This document shows, piece by piece, positions 38,624 to 49,215 of a DNA stretch of 64,000 bases. The stretch is from Rhodospirillales bacterium BBD 1991-14. Lineage in GTDB: Bacteria; Pseudomonadota; Alphaproteobacteria; Kiloniellales; Kiloniellaceae. The DNA is taken from the NCBI GenBank assembly GCA_001657395.1, contig LYSY01000008.1, forward strand, positions 248,001-312,000, written 5' to 3'. The position numbers and the translations under genes were made by a program. Under the pieces are notes generated by a model. That model was not told where the DNA came from and did no database searches. It saw only the letters and a list, made by a program, of their open reading frames with translations. The stretch's first letter is position 1. Every line of letters begins with the position of its first letter.

Positions 38624-39379
38624 ATGAAGATTCTCAAGACCTGGCTGAAGACCGATCAGGCCCAGGCAATCCTGTCCGTCGTTCTGGCCGGGCTGATCTG
38701 GCTGTTCTATCTGACGGTGCGCTGGCAGCGCCGCATCGATCCGGAGACCCGCGCGCTTCTGGAGGCGGGCAAGCCGGTGATCATCTGCTACTGGCATGGC
38801 CGCATGTTCTTTCTCGCCGGCGCCTGGCGCAAGCGGCCGAAGACGCTCGGCTTCCTCAACTCCGCCCATCGCGACGGCCGGCTGATCGCCCGGGCGCTGG
38901 TGCGCATTGGCTATACGTCGGTGCTCGGCTCCAGCCGCCGCGGCGGCGCCATGGCGCTCAGGGAGATGAGCCGCCACCTGCGCGCGGGCACGCCCATGGC
39001 GATCACCCCCGACGGGCCAAAGGGCCCGCGCATGCGGGCCAAGGCGGGGGCGGTGAAAGCCGCCCAGATCACCGGCGTGCCGCTGGTCGCCTTCACCGGC
39101 AGCGCCGCGCCGCGCAAGCTCTTCAAGACCTGGGACCGCTTCTGCCTGCCGCTGCCGCTGTCGCGGGCGCCGGTCTACTGGGGCCCGCCGATCTATGTGC
39201 CACGCGATGCCGACGCGGAGATGCTGGAGGCCTGCCGCCAGGCCGTCGAGGAGTCCCTGAACCGCCTGACCAACGAGGCCGAGCGCAGCCTGGGCCAGGA
39301 AGAGACCGAGGCAGCGCCGGAGGGAGACTCGGACAGCAAGGGGTCCGATAAGGCGCGGGGACGCCATGCGCGCGCCTGA
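38624..39379 (+). CDS. DUF374 lysophospholipid acyltransferase family protein
   Basis: The 251-residue protein has an N-terminal membrane segment (AILSVVLAGLIWLFYLTV) and the DUF374 core: PVIICYWHGRMFFLAGAW, TLGFLNSAHRDGRLIARAL, GSSRRGGAMALREM and MAITPDGPKGPRMRAKAGAVKAA. The family is related to the PlsC acyltransferases and is thought to act in lipid A or outer-membrane biogenesis. It follows msbA by 30 bp and overlaps lpxK by 14 bp, so it is part of a lipid A operon. Confidence 0.88.
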   Translation: MKILKTWLKTDQAQAILSVVLAGLIWLFYLTVRWQRRIDPETRALLEAGKPVIICYWHGRMFFLAGAWRKRPKTLGFLNSAHRDGRLIARALVRIGYTSVLGSSRRGGAMALREMSRHLRAGTPMAITPDGPKGPRMRAKAGAVKAAQITGVPLVAFTGSAAPRKLFKTWDRFCLPLPLSRAPVYWGPPIYVPRDADAEMLEACRQAVEESLNRLTNEAERSLGQEETEAAPEGDSDSKGSDKARGRHARA

Positions 39380-40373
39380 CTTCTGGGCCCGCGACGGCGC
39401 GCTGCCGCGGCTGCTGACACCCCTGGGCCAGGCATACCACCTTGCAGGCCTGCTGCGCCGCCGGCTCGCGGCGCCGTGGAGGGCACCGGTCCCGGTCCTC
39501 TGCGTCGGCAATCTCGTTGCCGGCGGCGCCGGCAAGACACCGGTCGTCCTGGCCCTGATCACCGATCTGAAAGATCGGGGGCTGAAGCCTGCAGCGATCA
39601 CCCGCGGCTACGGCGGCAGCGCCGCAGGACCGCTGCGGGTCAAGCCCGAAGACCACAACGCGGACCTGGTGGGGGACGAGGCGCTGCTGCTGGCCGCCGC
39701 CGCGCCCACCTGGGTCGCCGGCGACCGGGCCGCCGGCGCGCGCGCCGCCGCCGAGGCGGGCGCCGAGGTCATCGTGATGGACGACGGCTTTCAGAACCCC
39801 GGTCTGCACAAAGACCTTTCCCTGGTGGTCGTAGATGGCGCGACCGGTTTCGGCAACGGGCGCGTCATTCCGGCCGGTCCTTTGCGGGAGAGCCTGCGCG
39901 GCGGTCTGGCGCGCGCCGACGCCGTCGTGATGGTGGGTGAAGACCGCCTTGTGTCCGAGCAGCGCCGCCTCCTGGACGACCTGCCGGTCCTCGGAGCATG
40001 GCTGGTGCCCGCGGACACCGGCCTTGCCGGCACCAGAGTCTTCGCTTTCGCCGGGATCGGACGGCCTACGAAGTTCTTCGAGACCCTGCGCGGCCTGGGG
40101 GCCGACCTGGCCGGCTGCGAGGCCTTCGCCGACCACCAGCCCTACTCCGAAGCGACCCTGGCGCGCCTGCGCGCGGCGGCAAAGGCCCTGGACGCCAGAC
40201 TGGTCACCACGGCGAAGGATGCCGCCCGCCTGGGCCCCGCCGTGCCGGAGGACATCAGCGTGCTTGACGTCACGCTCGCCTGGGACGACAAGCAGGCGCT
40301 GGACGCGCTGCTGGCGGGTGTGCTGCCGGCGGACCACCGAAACCCCTCCCCGGAAGCCGCAGCAGGGCGATGA
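39366..40373 (+). CDS. lpxK: Tetraacyldisaccharide 4'-kinase
   Basis: The 335-residue inner-membrane kinase phosphorylates the 4' position of the lipid A disaccharide. Its P-loop is in VGNLVAGGAGKTPVVLALI, followed by AAITRGYGGS, GDEALLLAAAAPTWVAGDRAAGA, and the catalytic VIVMDDGFQNPGLHKDLSLVVVD. The start ATG 39366 lies within the end of the DUF374 gene, and its stop overlaps the lpxL start (ATGA), so three genes are translationally linked. The usual preceding gene waaA is missing. Confidence 0.95.
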   Translation: MRAPDFWARDGALPRLLTPLGQAYHLAGLLRRRLAAPWRAPVPVLCVGNLVAGGAGKTPVVLALITDLKDRGLKPAAITRGYGGSAAGPLRVKPEDHNADLVGDEALLLAAAAPTWVAGDRAAGARAAAEAGAEVIVMDDGFQNPGLHKDLSLVVVDGATGFGNGRVIPAGPLRESLRGGLARADAVVMVGEDRLVSEQRRLLDDLPVLGAWLVPADTGLAGTRVFAFAGIGRPTKFFETLRGLGADLAGCEAFADHQPYSEATLARLRAAAKALDARLVTTAKDAARLGPAVPEDISVLDVTLAWDDKQALDALLAGVLPADHRNPSPEAAAGR

Positions 40374-41299
40374 CCAAGAGAAAGAGCTGGGCCCGCCGCC
40401 AACACCCGGTCTACCGCGCCCTGCGCCGTCTGCGCCAGGGCGGCGAAGGCCTGGCGCAGTGCCTGGTGCTGGGGCTCTGCTGGCTGCTGCCGGTGGACTG
40501 GGCCTCCGGGCTGGGCGGCTGGGCCGCCCGCAGCGTCGGCCCGCGCCTCGGCGTCAACCGCCGTGCCCTCGATCACATGGCCATCGCCTTTCCCGAGATG
40601 GACGAGGCAGAGAAGCGGCGCATTCTGGTCGGCATGTGGGACAACTTCGGACGCATGGTGGCGGAGTACCCGCATCTCGGCACCATCGCCGACCCTGCCT
40701 CCGGCCGCATGGAGGTCCACGGCGCCGAGCGGCTGGACCCGCTGCGCGCGGCGGGGCGGCCCTTCATCGTCGCCTCGGCGCATATGGCCAATTTCGAACT
40801 GATGCCGATCGCCGCCTACCGCGCCGGCCACAACCTGAGCGTCGTCTCGCGGCCGGTGAACAATCCGCTGATCCAGCGCATCCTGATCTTCTTCCGCGAG
40901 CGGCCGACCGGCAACTGGGGCAAGATCCCCAAAGGCGTGGACGGCGCCCGCCAGGCCCTGAAGCTGCTGCGGCAGGGGCTGAACCTGGGTGTCCTGGTCG
41001 ACCAGCGCAACAGCCAGGGCGTCGCCCTGCCGCTCTTCGGCCGGCCGGCGCGCACCAACCTGGGGATCGCCAAGCTGGCCATCGATTACGATGCCCCGGT
41101 CTTTCCGATCCAGCTCGAGCGCCTGGGCGGCGCGCGCTTCCGCCTGACCGTGGAAGCGGCGCTGAAGCGTCCTGATCTGGGCGACAAGCAGGCCGAGGCG
41201 GAAGCCATGATGATCGAAATGAACCAGGCGCTGGAGCGCTGGATCACCGCGCGCCCGGCGGACTGGCTGTGGCTGCACCGGCGCTGGGACCGGCCCTGA
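40370..41299 (+). CDS. lpxL: Lipid A biosynthesis lauroyl/myristoyl acyltransferase
   Basis: The 309-residue protein belongs to the LpxL/HtrB family. The catalytic HX4(D/E) motif is seen in ASAHMANFELMPIAAY, followed by LSVVSRPVNNPLIQRIL and the conserved GVLVDQRNSQGVALPLFGRPA. It adds a secondary acyl chain to lipid A. The very basic N-terminus (MTKRKSWARRQHPVYRALRR) precedes a membrane segment. It ends the lipid A operon and is convergent with the M23 peptidase gene, 3 bp apart. Confidence 0.9.
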   Translation: MTKRKSWARRQHPVYRALRRLRQGGEGLAQCLVLGLCWLLPVDWASGLGGWAARSVGPRLGVNRRALDHMAIAFPEMDEAEKRRILVGMWDNFGRMVAEYPHLGTIADPASGRMEVHGAERLDPLRAAGRPFIVASAHMANFELMPIAAYRAGHNLSVVSRPVNNPLIQRILIFFRERPTGNWGKIPKGVDGARQALKLLRQGLNLGVLVDQRNSQGVALPLFGRPARTNLGIAKLAIDYDAPVFPIQLERLGGARFRLTVEAALKRPDLGDKQAEAEAMMIEMNQALERWITARPADWLWLHRRWDRP

Positions 41300-41302
41300 T
41301 CC

Positions 41303-42148
41303 CTAGTTCGGCTTCGGCATCGGCGGCACCAGGAGGGCCGGGTCCAGCCGCTCGGTAAACCAGTTGATGCGCCAGTCGAGATGCGGGCCGGTGGAGCGGC
41401 CGGTCGAACCCACGGTGGCGATCTGCTCGCCCTGCTTGACCCTCTGCCCTTCCTCCACCGTCACGCGCTCCAGGTGCAGGAAGGCCGACGACAGGCCGTG
41501 GCCGTGGTCGAGGAACAGGGTCACGCCGGTGAAGTACATGTCCGGATGCACCAGCGTGACAACGCCATCGGCGGGCGCCACCACCGGCGTGCCCTGGGGC
41601 GCGGCGATGTCGATCCCGAAATGCGGGCGGCGCGGCTCGCCGTTGAGGACGCGCTGCGAACCGTAGACGCCGGAGACGATGCCGATCGCCGGCCAGCGGA
41701 ACCCGCTGTCGAAGTCGGTTTCGGAGCGGTCGGTCTCGCGCGCCTTAGCCGCCGCCGCGGCGTCGGCGCGGATGCGCGTGACGACGTCGTCGGGCGGCGT
41801 CACGAACTTGTTCGGCAGGCCGTCGATACGTTGCACCCGGTATTCGCGCTGGGCGATTTCCAGTGCGCGGGTGGTGACCCCGCCGTCGGCCGCCGTCACC
41901 GTCAGGGTCGCCGAGGCGGCGGCATCGCGCCCGAAGCCGAAGATAAAGCGGCCGTCTTCGGTCATGCGCAGCGGCTTGCCGTTCAAAGCCACCGAGGCGC
42001 CCGGTGCCGCCTTGCCGAAGACCAGGCCGCCCTGAGACAGGTCGCCGCTCAGCGTTAGAGAATCATCGGCCTGGGCAACGCCGGCCCCGGTCAGGACAAG
42101 CAAGACGGCAGCCAGCAACGCACGCATCATGGCAAGCGGGTCCTTCAC
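41303..42148 (-). CDS. M23 family metallopeptidase
   Basis: The 281-residue secreted protein has a signal peptide ([18 protein letters not shown]), an N-terminal beta domain with [23 protein letters not shown], and a C-terminal LytM/M23 peptidase domain. Zinc and catalytic residues are His176 and Asp180 (HFGID), His225 (SAFLHLE) and His256 (GPHLDW). All are present, so it is probably an active endopeptidase for peptidoglycan crosslinks. Its start overlaps the xseA stop by 4 bp. Confidence 0.92.
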   Translation of the reverse strand: MKDPLAMMRALLAAVLLVLTGAGVAQADDSLTLSGDLSQGGLVFGKAAPGASVALNGKPLRMTEDGRFIFGFGRDAAASATLTVTAADGGVTTRALEIAQREYRVQRIDGLPNKFVTPPDDVVTRIRADAAAAAKARETDRSETDFDSGFRWPAIGIVSGVYGSQRVLNGEPRRPHFGIDIAAPQGTPVVAPADGVVTLVHPDMYFTGVTLFLDHGHGLSSAFLHLERVTVEEGQRVKQGEQIATVGSTGRSTGPHLDWRINWFTERLDPALLVPPMPKPN

Positions 42149-43620
42149 AAGAGCGAGCCTTGGGGATCGTCGGAAGAGTCATCGGTCTTGCGGCGCACAG
42201 GTTTTTTGGACGCAGGCGCTTTAAGCGCAGCGGTCGTGGCTGATGGTTTTTCGGCGCCGCGGGTGACCGGCTGATCGGCACCGCCGGTTGCCGCCGCATG
42301 GCGGTTGTCCGCGAACTCGAGGTCCAACGCCAGACCCGCCGTCACGGCGTCCGGGTCGGTGATCGCCCCTTCCGGCCCGCGCACCACGACGTAGCCGCGC
42401 TTCAGCACCCGTTTGTACGACATGCTCTCCAGAACGCGGCCCAGGCCGTCCAGTTCGCTGCGCCGCTCCGTCAGCAGGCGCGGGCGCAGCCGCTCCAGCC
42501 GCTCGCCGGCAGCGGCCGACTGCTCGCGCTTCACCGCCAGGAGCTGGCGCGGATGGGGCAGCGCCGCGGCGAGGCGATCGAGCTGCCCGCGCCCCTCCGC
42601 CGTCAGCCGCTCCCAGGCCGCGCGCAGGCGCTCCGTGCGCTCGTCGAGGCGCTGGGCCATCTCCTCCAGCAGGCGCCGGGGGTCCACGAGGCCGCGGCCG
42701 AGACCTTCGAGCTGCATGCGCCGTTCTTCCAGAAGGCGGTTGGAGGCGGCCAGCATGCGGCGCTCCAGATCGGCGCTCTGCACCATCAGGTCACGGCGTA
42801 CCGGCACCGCCATCTCCGCTGCGGCGGTGGGGGTCGGCGCGCGGCGGTCGGCGGCGAAGTCGATCAGCGTGGTGTCGGTCTCGTGCCCGACGGCGGAGAT
42901 CAGCGGGATCTCCGATTCGGCGGCGGCGCGCACCACGACCTCTTCGTTGAAGGCCCAGAGGTCCTCCAGGGAGCCGCCGCCGCGCGCCACGATCAGCAGG
43001 TCCGGGCGCGGGACGGCGCCGTCGGCGGGCAGGGCATTGAAGCCGCGAATCGCAGCCGCCACCTGCTCCGCCGCACCATCCCCCTGGACCAGCACCGGCC
43101 AGACCAGCACGCAGCGCGGGAAGCGATCCTCCAGGCGGTGCAGGATGTCGCGGATCACCGCGCCGGTCGGTGAGGTGACGACGCCGATCACCTCCGGCAG
43201 GAAGGGCAGCGGGCGCTTGCGCGCCTCGTCGAACAACCCCTCTTCGGCCAGCTTGCGGCGCCGGTCCTCCAGCAGCTTCAGGAGGGCGCCCTGGCCCGCC
43301 AGTTCCAGCGAGTCGATGACGATCTGATACTTGGAGCGCCCGGGATAGCTGGTGATCCGCCCGGAGGCGATGACCTCCATGCCGTCTTCCGGCTGGATCG
43401 AGAGCCGGCCCGCCACGCCGCGCCAGCAGACCCCGTCGAGCACCGCGTTCTCGTCCTTCAAAGCGAGATAGAGATGGCCCGAGGCGGCGCGCTTGAATCC
43501 GGAAACCTCGCCGCGCACGCGCACACGATCGAAGGTGCCTTCAAGCGTGCGCTTGACTGCCTGGGAGATCTCGGAAACCGAGAATTCCGGGATGTTGCTG
43601 ATGGCGGGGCCTGCTGCCAC
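42145..43620 (-). CDS. xseA: Exodeoxyribonuclease VII large subunit
   Basis: The 491-residue protein has an N-terminal OB-fold domain ([37 protein letters not shown]) and the catalytic domain with [46 protein letters not shown] and [29 protein letters not shown]. Then comes the long coiled coil that binds XseB. The start is GTG 43620, with AAAAGGA 5 bp upstream; the frame continues upstream without family similarity. The Lys/Ala-rich end ([17 protein letters not shown]) is extra. Confidence 0.95.
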   Translation of the reverse strand: MAAGPAISNIPEFSVSEISQAVKRTLEGTFDRVRVRGEVSGFKRAASGHLYLALKDENAVLDGVCWRGVAGRLSIQPEDGMEVIASGRITSYPGRSKYQIVIDSLELAGQGALLKLLEDRRRKLAEEGLFDEARKRPLPFLPEVIGVVTSPTGAVIRDILHRLEDRFPRCVLVWPVLVQGDGAAEQVAAAIRGFNALPADGAVPRPDLLIVARGGGSLEDLWAFNEEVVVRAAAESEIPLISAVGHETDTTLIDFAADRRAPTPTAAAEMAVPVRRDLMVQSADLERRMLAASNRLLEERRMQLEGLGRGLVDPRRLLEEMAQRLDERTERLRAAWERLTAEGRGQLDRLAAALPHPRQLLAVKREQSAAAGERLERLRPRLLTERRSELDGLGRVLESMSYKRVLKRGYVVVRGPEGAITDPDAVTAGLALDLEFADNRHAAATGGADQPVTRGAEKPSATTAALKAPASKKPVRRKTDDSSDDPQGSLL

Positions 43621-43786
43621 AGGGGTCCTTTTCCAGAGTGCCCGCCGGCTGCCGGCGGGCTGAGAATTTGGGCCGTCGTTCGGAGTCGCTATGCTACAAG
43701 AGCCCCGCGGTCGAGGCCATGCCCCGTTAGGCGCGCGCGGCGGACCGCGCACCCGATCTCAAACCCAGTTTCCCGAGGGTCCTTGC

Positions 43787-45073
43787 ATGAAAGTTCTGGT
43801 GGTTGGCAGTGGCGGGCGCGAGCACGCGCTCTGCTGGACGCTGGCGGCCTCTCCGCTCTGTCACAAGCTGTTCTGCGCGCCGGGCAACGCGGGCATCGCC
43901 GAGGATGCCGAGTGCGTCGCCATCGCCGCCGAGGACATCGACGGGCTGCTCGCCTTCGTCGAGGAGGAGGCCATCGACTATGTGGTGGTCGGGCCGGAGG
44001 CGCCGCTGGTCCTGGGGCTGGTGGACCGGCTGGCCGCCATCGGCGTGAAGGCCTTCGGCCCCAGCGCGGCGGCGGCGGCCCTGGAGGGGTCCAAGGGCTT
44101 CACCAAGGACCTCTGCGCCAAGTACGACATCCCCACCGCCGCCTATGCCCGCTTCACCGAGGCCGAAGCGGCCAAGGCTTACGTCCGCGCGCAGGGCGCG
44201 CCCATCGTGGTGAAGGCCGACGGCCTGGCCGCCGGCAAGGGCGTGACCGTCGCGATGACAGAGGACGAAGCCTGTGCCGCCATCGACGCCGCCCTCTCGG
44301 AGGGCGCCTTCGGGGATGCCGGCGGCGAGGTGGTGATCGAAGCCTATCTGGAGGGCGAAGAGGCCAGCTTCTTCGCACTGATGGACGGCAACTTCGCCCT
44401 GCCCCTGGTGACGGCGCAGGACCACAAGCGCGCCTTCGACGGCGACCAGGGCCCCAACACCGGCGGCATGGGCGCCTACTCGCCGGCCCCGGTGATGACC
44501 GAAGCGCTGATCGAAGAGACCATGGCGCGCATCATCCGCCCCACCGTGGCCGCCATGAAGGCGGAGGGCTGCCCCTACAAGGGCGTGCTCTACGCCGGGC
44601 TGATGATCACGGCGGAAGGGCCGCAGCTCATCGAGTACAACGTGCGCTTCGGCGATCCGGAATGCCAGGTGGTCCTCATGCGCCTGATGTCCGACCTGCT
44701 GCCTGCGCTGATCGCCAGCACCGACGGCGTGCTCTCCACCTTCGACCTGCGCTGGTACGACGAGCCGGCGCTGACGGTGGTGATGGCCGCCAAGGGCTAC
44801 CCCGGCGCCTACGAGAAGGGCTCGGTCATCAAGGGCCTGGAGGAGGCGGAAGGCAACTCCGACGACATCAAGATCTTCCATGCCGGCACCGCGCGCGGCG
44901 AGGACGGCAGCCTGCTGGCATCGGGCGGCCGGGTTCTCGGCGTCACCGCCATGGCCCCCGGCATCGCCCAGGCCCAGGCCCGCGCCTATGGCGCCGTTGA
45001 TAAGATCGACTGGCCGCAGGGCTTCTGCCGGCGCGACATCGGCTGGCGCGCCGTCGCCCGCGAGGAGGAATAG
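43787..45073 (+). CDS. purD: Phosphoribosylamine-glycine ligase
   Basis: The 428-residue ATP-grasp enzyme forms glycinamide ribonucleotide in purine synthesis. Visible landmarks are [70 protein letters not shown] and [23 protein letters not shown] 43787 follows GAGGGT. It is divergent from xseA, with 166 bp between. A strong ribosome site at its end (GAGGAGGAA) serves the following acetyltransferase gene. Confidence 0.96.
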   Translation: MKVLVVGSGGREHALCWTLAASPLCHKLFCAPGNAGIAEDAECVAIAAEDIDGLLAFVEEEAIDYVVVGPEAPLVLGLVDRLAAIGVKAFGPSAAAAALEGSKGFTKDLCAKYDIPTAAYARFTEAEAAKAYVRAQGAPIVVKADGLAAGKGVTVAMTEDEACAAIDAALSEGAFGDAGGEVVIEAYLEGEEASFFALMDGNFALPLVTAQDHKRAFDGDQGPNTGGMGAYSPAPVMTEALIEETMARIIRPTVAAMKAEGCPYKGVLYAGLMITAEGPQLIEYNVRFGDPECQVVLMRLMSDLLPALIASTDGVLSTFDLRWYDEPALTVVMAAKGYPGAYEKGSVIKGLEEAEGNSDDIKIFHAGTARGEDGSLLASGGRVLGVTAMAPGIAQAQARAYGAVDKIDWPQGFCRRDIGWRAVAREEE

Positions 45074-45078
45074 ACACC

Positions 45079-45633
45079 TTGCCCTTTCCCGAACAGGCCT
45101 CCCCCGGACGGGTTCCGGTGCTGGGCACCGAGCGGCTGATCCTGCGCGGACACACGGCCGAGGATTACAAGCACACCCTCGCCCTCTGGGGCGATGCCCG
45201 CGTCACCCTCCACATCAGCGGCCGCCCCTCGACGCCGCGCGAATCCTGGGCGCGGCTGCTGAACTACGTCGGCCACTGGGCGCTGATGGGCTTCGGCTAC
45301 TGGGTGGTGGAAGAGCGGGAGAGCGGACGCTTCCTCGGCGAGGTCGGGATGGCGGAGTTCAAGCGCGACATCACACCCGGGTTCGAGGGCGCGCCGGAAG
45401 CCGGCTGGGTGCTGGCTCCCACCGCCCACGGCAAAGGCTATGCCACCGAAGCCATGCGCGCCGTCTTCGCCTGGGCCGAGCAGGCGCGCGGGCCGGAGCG
45501 CTATGTCTGCATCGTCGATCCCAAAAACACCGCCTCCATCAAGGTGGCGGAGAAGTGCGGCTTCACGCTCTGGACAGAGACCGACTACATGGGCGGCCCC
45601 GCCATCCTGATGGAGCGCCCACCCAAGACCTGA
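45079..45633 (+). CDS. GNAT family N-acetyltransferase (RimJ-like)
   Basis: The 184-residue protein begins LGTERLILRGHTAEDYKHTLALWGDARVTLHI and includes the acetyl-CoA binding AGWVLAPTAHGKGYATEAMRAVFAWAEQ and IVDPKNTASIKVAEKCGFTL, typical of RimJ/RimL-type acetyltransferases. The start is TTG 45079, supported by the very strong GAGGAGGAA 8 bp upstream inside the end of purD; no nearby ATG exists. It is presumably cotranscribed with purD. Acceptor unknown. Confidence 0.85.
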   Translation: MPFPEQASPGRVPVLGTERLILRGHTAEDYKHTLALWGDARVTLHISGRPSTPRESWARLLNYVGHWALMGFGYWVVEERESGRFLGEVGMAEFKRDITPGFEGAPEAGWVLAPTAHGKGYATEAMRAVFAWAEQARGPERYVCIVDPKNTASIKVAEKCGFTLWTETDYMGGPAILMERPPKT

Positions 45634-45653
45634 CATCGGAACCCTTTGCTCCT

Positions 45654-46556
45654 TCAGCGGATCGCGCCGATGGCCGCCTCGACCTGCTCGGCGAAGAGCC
45701 GCGTGCGCAGCGGCCGGTAGCGGCCGGGCGGAAACACCAGATGGATCGGCACTGAGGCGAAACCGGCGGCCGGCGCCAGACGTTTCAGCCGGCCGGCGGC
45801 GACATCATCGCCCACCAGCCAGCGCGGCAGCAGCCCGGCGCCCGCCCCGGCCAACACCGCCTCGTAGGCCGCGTTCAGGACCTCGCAGCGCAGGCGCACG
45901 CGGCAGGTCAATTGGCGCGCGCTGCCGTCCCCCGCGGTCATCTGCAGCCGGCTGCCGTAGAGCGGCGCCAGGGCGACCAGCGGCAGCCCGTCGCGAAGAT
46001 CACCGGCGCTATCGCTATGGTCGCCGAGGTCGAGGTCCGCCGCTGCCACAAGCCAGCGCTCCACCGCGCCGATGCGCCGCGCCAGCAGCTCCTGGCGGTC
46101 CACCGGGCCGACCTTCACCTGCAGGTCGGCGCCAATCCCCACCAGATCCACCGAGGCGTCGGTGAACACCAGATCGACATCGACCTCCGGATGGCTGCGC
46201 GCGAAGGCGGCGGCCGTGCGCGCGACGATGGTGGGGCCGATGCCCGAGGGGGCGATGACCCGCAGCAGCCCGCTCGGCGCGGAGACCGCCTGCCCCAGGG
46301 CTTCGCGGGTCGCCTGCCAGGCGGCCAGCATCTCCATCGCCCGGGGCAGCAGCCGCTCGCCTTCGTCGGTCAAAGTCAGGTCATGGGTGGAGCGCCGCGC
46401 CAGGGCGGTCCCCAGACGCGCCTCCAGCGCCGCGAGTTGACGGCTGACGCTGGCCTGGGTGGTTCCCAGGCTGCGCGCCGCAGCGGAAAGCGAGCCGCTT
46501 TCCGCGATGCGGGTGAAGGTTTGCAGCAGTTGGAGAGAATCGGCGGCATTTCCCAT
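45654..46556 (-). CDS. LysR family transcriptional regulator
   Basis: The 300-residue protein has an N-terminal winged HTH (LQTFTRIAESGSLSAAARSLGTTQASVSRQLAALEARLG) and a LysR substrate-binding domain (GLLRVIAPSGIGPTIVARTAAAF). ATG 46556 is used. It is divergent from the NTF2-like gene at 46675, with 118 bp between; LysR regulators usually control the adjacent divergent operon. The ligand is unknown. Confidence 0.92.
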   Translation of the reverse strand: MGNAADSLQLLQTFTRIAESGSLSAAARSLGTTQASVSRQLAALEARLGTALARRSTHDLTLTDEGERLLPRAMEMLAAWQATREALGQAVSAPSGLLRVIAPSGIGPTIVARTAAAFARSHPEVDVDLVFTDASVDLVGIGADLQVKVGPVDRQELLARRIGAVERWLVAAADLDLGDHSDSAGDLRDGLPLVALAPLYGSRLQMTAGDGSARQLTCRVRLRCEVLNAAYEAVLAGAGAGLLPRWLVGDDVAAGRLKRLAPAAGFASVPIHLVFPPGRYRPLRTRLFAEQVEAAIGAIR

Positions 46557-46674
46557 ACGTTCACCGTATAACACTCCATCTTGTTCAACGTCTACCGTTG
46601 AGCACGGGCCCCTGCCATCTTCCTCTTCAGCAACGGGACACCGCCTGTCCCCGCCAATAACGGAGTGAAAACAG

Positions 46675-47124
46675 ATGACCGCAGAGACCGAAATCCGCGC
46701 CCAACTGGACCGCTGGTTCGCCGGCTGGAGCCCGGGCCGGGCACCCTTCGACGCCGAGGCGATGCGCCCGCTTTTTGCCGAGGGCGAGATCCGGGTGATC
46801 GACGACTTCGGCGACCGCATGGTCACCATCGACAGCTTCGACGGCTATGCCGCCACCTGGACCCCGGTGATGGCCGGCTTCGCCGACTGGGCGATCCGGC
46901 CCCATGAGACGCCGCGGATCCAGGCCTCCGGCGACCTTGCCGTCGTGACCTTCGTGTTCCTGGGCGAGGGCGTGACCAAGACGGGCGAAGCGGTCTCCGC
47001 CGCGCAGCACGTCACCCAGGCCTGGCGCCGGCAGGGCGGGACCTGGGTCATCGTCGGCGAGCACATCACCAGCGACGACCCCAAGAAATTCGAGGGCCCA
47101 AGAAATTCGGAGGCTGAACGATGA
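46675..47124 (+). CDS. NTF2-like (SnoaL/DUF4440 type) protein
   Basis: The 149-residue cytosolic protein has a cone-fold pattern: IRAQLDRWFAGWSPGRAPFDAEAMRPLFAEGEIRVIDDFG, then an ETPRIQASGDLAVVTFVFLGEG strand and QHVTQAWRRQGGTWVIVGEHIT. It probably binds a small ligand or has isomerase-like activity; no catalytic residues can be named. Its stop overlaps the next gene by 4 bp. It is the first gene of a three-gene operon divergent from the LysR gene. Confidence 0.8.
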   Translation: MTAETEIRAQLDRWFAGWSPGRAPFDAEAMRPLFAEGEIRVIDDFGDRMVTIDSFDGYAATWTPVMAGFADWAIRPHETPRIQASGDLAVVTFVFLGEGVTKTGEAVSAAQHVTQAWRRQGGTWVIVGEHITSDDPKKFEGPRNSEAER

Positions 47125-47342
47125 ACCGTCTGATCAACAACACACGCGCACGCGGCGCTCTTCTCACATGGATCGCGATCTGGCCGCTGATCACCGGCCT
47201 GCTGCTGATCGGCGATCCCCTGCTGGCCGCCTTGCCGCTGCCGCTCCGGACGCTGGTTCTGACCGCGATCCTGGTGCCGCTGATGAGCTTTGTGGTGATG
47301 CCGCGCCTAACCCGCTGGGCCAACGCCCGGCTGGGAAACTAA
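47121..47342 (+). CDS. Small two-helix membrane protein (DUF2798-like)
   Basis: A 73-residue protein with two hydrophobic segments, LLTWIAIWPLITGLLLIGDPLLAAL and LRTLVLTAILVPLMSFVVMPRL, ending WANARLGN. It is enclosed between two NTF2-like genes and overlaps the first by 4 bp. Small proteins of this form are often found next to ligand-binding proteins in LysR-controlled operons. No specific function is known. Confidence 0.7.
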   Translation: MNRLINNTRARGALLTWIAIWPLITGLLLIGDPLLAALPLPLRTLVLTAILVPLMSFVVMPRLTRWANARLGN

Positions 47343-47373
47343 GACACAACCCGACTCTTGAAAGGACAGACCG

Positions 47374-47858
47374 ATGACCGCTTCAGAACAGACCCTAACC
47401 GCCGACCGGACCGCCCTGGAAGCCAGGACCCGTGCCTGGGTCGCCGGCTGGCACACCAGCCCGGAAGCCCCTTTCGCCATCGAGCAGATCGCCGATCTCT
47501 ACGTCCAGGACCACCGTCTCTTTTCCTACGACTTCGGGCGGCCCCACACCGGCGTCGAGGGCTGGGACAAGGCGGCACCCTATTACGCAGGGTTCATGGC
47601 GATCCCGCGGCGCTGGACGCTGACCCCCGGCGAGGACCTGCGCGTCACCGTGCAGGGCGACATCGCCTGGACCACCCTGTCGCTGGCCGGCAGCGGCGAG
47701 ACCCAGGACGGCGACCCCATCGACCTGCCGGAAGCGCGCGTCACCCTGATCTTCGAGCGCCAGGGCGACGGCGACTGGCGCATCGTGCACGAGCACGGGT
47801 CAGCGGCGATCCCCTTCCCCGACGCTGTCACGACCCGCCGGCTGCTCGGCGAGGCCGC

Positions 47859-47862
<4 letters not shown>
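47374..47862 (+). CDS. NTF2-like protein, second copy
   Basis: The 162-residue protein resembles the 46675 product in plan: TRAWVAGWHTSPEAPFAIEQIADLYVQDHRLFSYDFG, then a central region and LPEARVTLIFERQGDGDWRIVHEHGSAAIP. The two share the W-x-A-G-W start but are otherwise diverged, so they may act as a heterodimer or on different ligands. It ends 4 bp into the speE stop region on the opposite strand. Confidence 0.8.
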
Positions 47863-48707
<845 letters not shown>

Positions 48708-48726
48708 GGCGCGGCCCGCCAGCGGC

Positions 48727-49215
48727 TCATACGCCGCGGCCCCGGCGATGCTCCTCGACCGCGATGCGCGCCGGCTTGAAACGCTCCCGCAGCACCTCCA
48801 CCGCCTTGTGGGGCTTGGCGTCGCCGCACATGAAGATGTCCAGCGCCGCATAGCCGGATTCCGGCCAGGAGTGGATCGAGATGTGCGATTCCGCCAGCAC
48901 GGCCACGCCGGAGATCCCGTCGTTCGGCGTGAAGTGGTGCAGGTGGATGTGCAGCAGCGTCGCCTCGGCGGCGGTCACGCTCTCGCGCAGCGTTTCCTCG
49001 ACGAAGGCGAGATCGTCGGTGCCCTCGCCGTCCCAGAGATCGACGATCAAATGGGTGCCGGCATAGCGCTCGCCATCGCGCTCGATGAAAAAGTCTTTAC
49101 GCGCCTCCGCCTGATCATCGGCCGGGAGTGCGGTTTCTTGTTCTTCCGTTTTGGAGGCGCTTGGGTTTTCGTCCAAGTCGATCCCCAGTTGGAAGAGGGC
49201 CTGTGCCTTAGACAT
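48727..49215 (-). CDS. speD: S-adenosylmethionine decarboxylase proenzyme
   Basis: The 162-residue proenzyme self-cleaves at Glu109-Ser110 in LAESHISIHSWPES to make the pyruvoyl cofactor. GTHLIVDLWDGEG, HIHLHHFTPNDGISGVAVLAE and DIFMCGDAKPHKAVEVL complete the class 1B pattern. It supplies decarboxylated SAM for SpeE, encoded just downstream. ATG 49215 has the excellent ribosome site GGAGGA. An acidic about 40-residue N-terminal extension precedes the conserved domain. Confidence 0.93.
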   Translation of the reverse strand: MSKAQALFQLGIDLDENPSASKTEEQETALPADDQAEARKDFFIERDGERYAGTHLIVDLWDGEGTDDLAFVEETLRESVTAAEATLLHIHLHHFTPNDGISGVAVLAESHISIHSWPESGYAALDIFMCGDAKPHKAVEVLRERFKPARIAVEEHRRGRGV

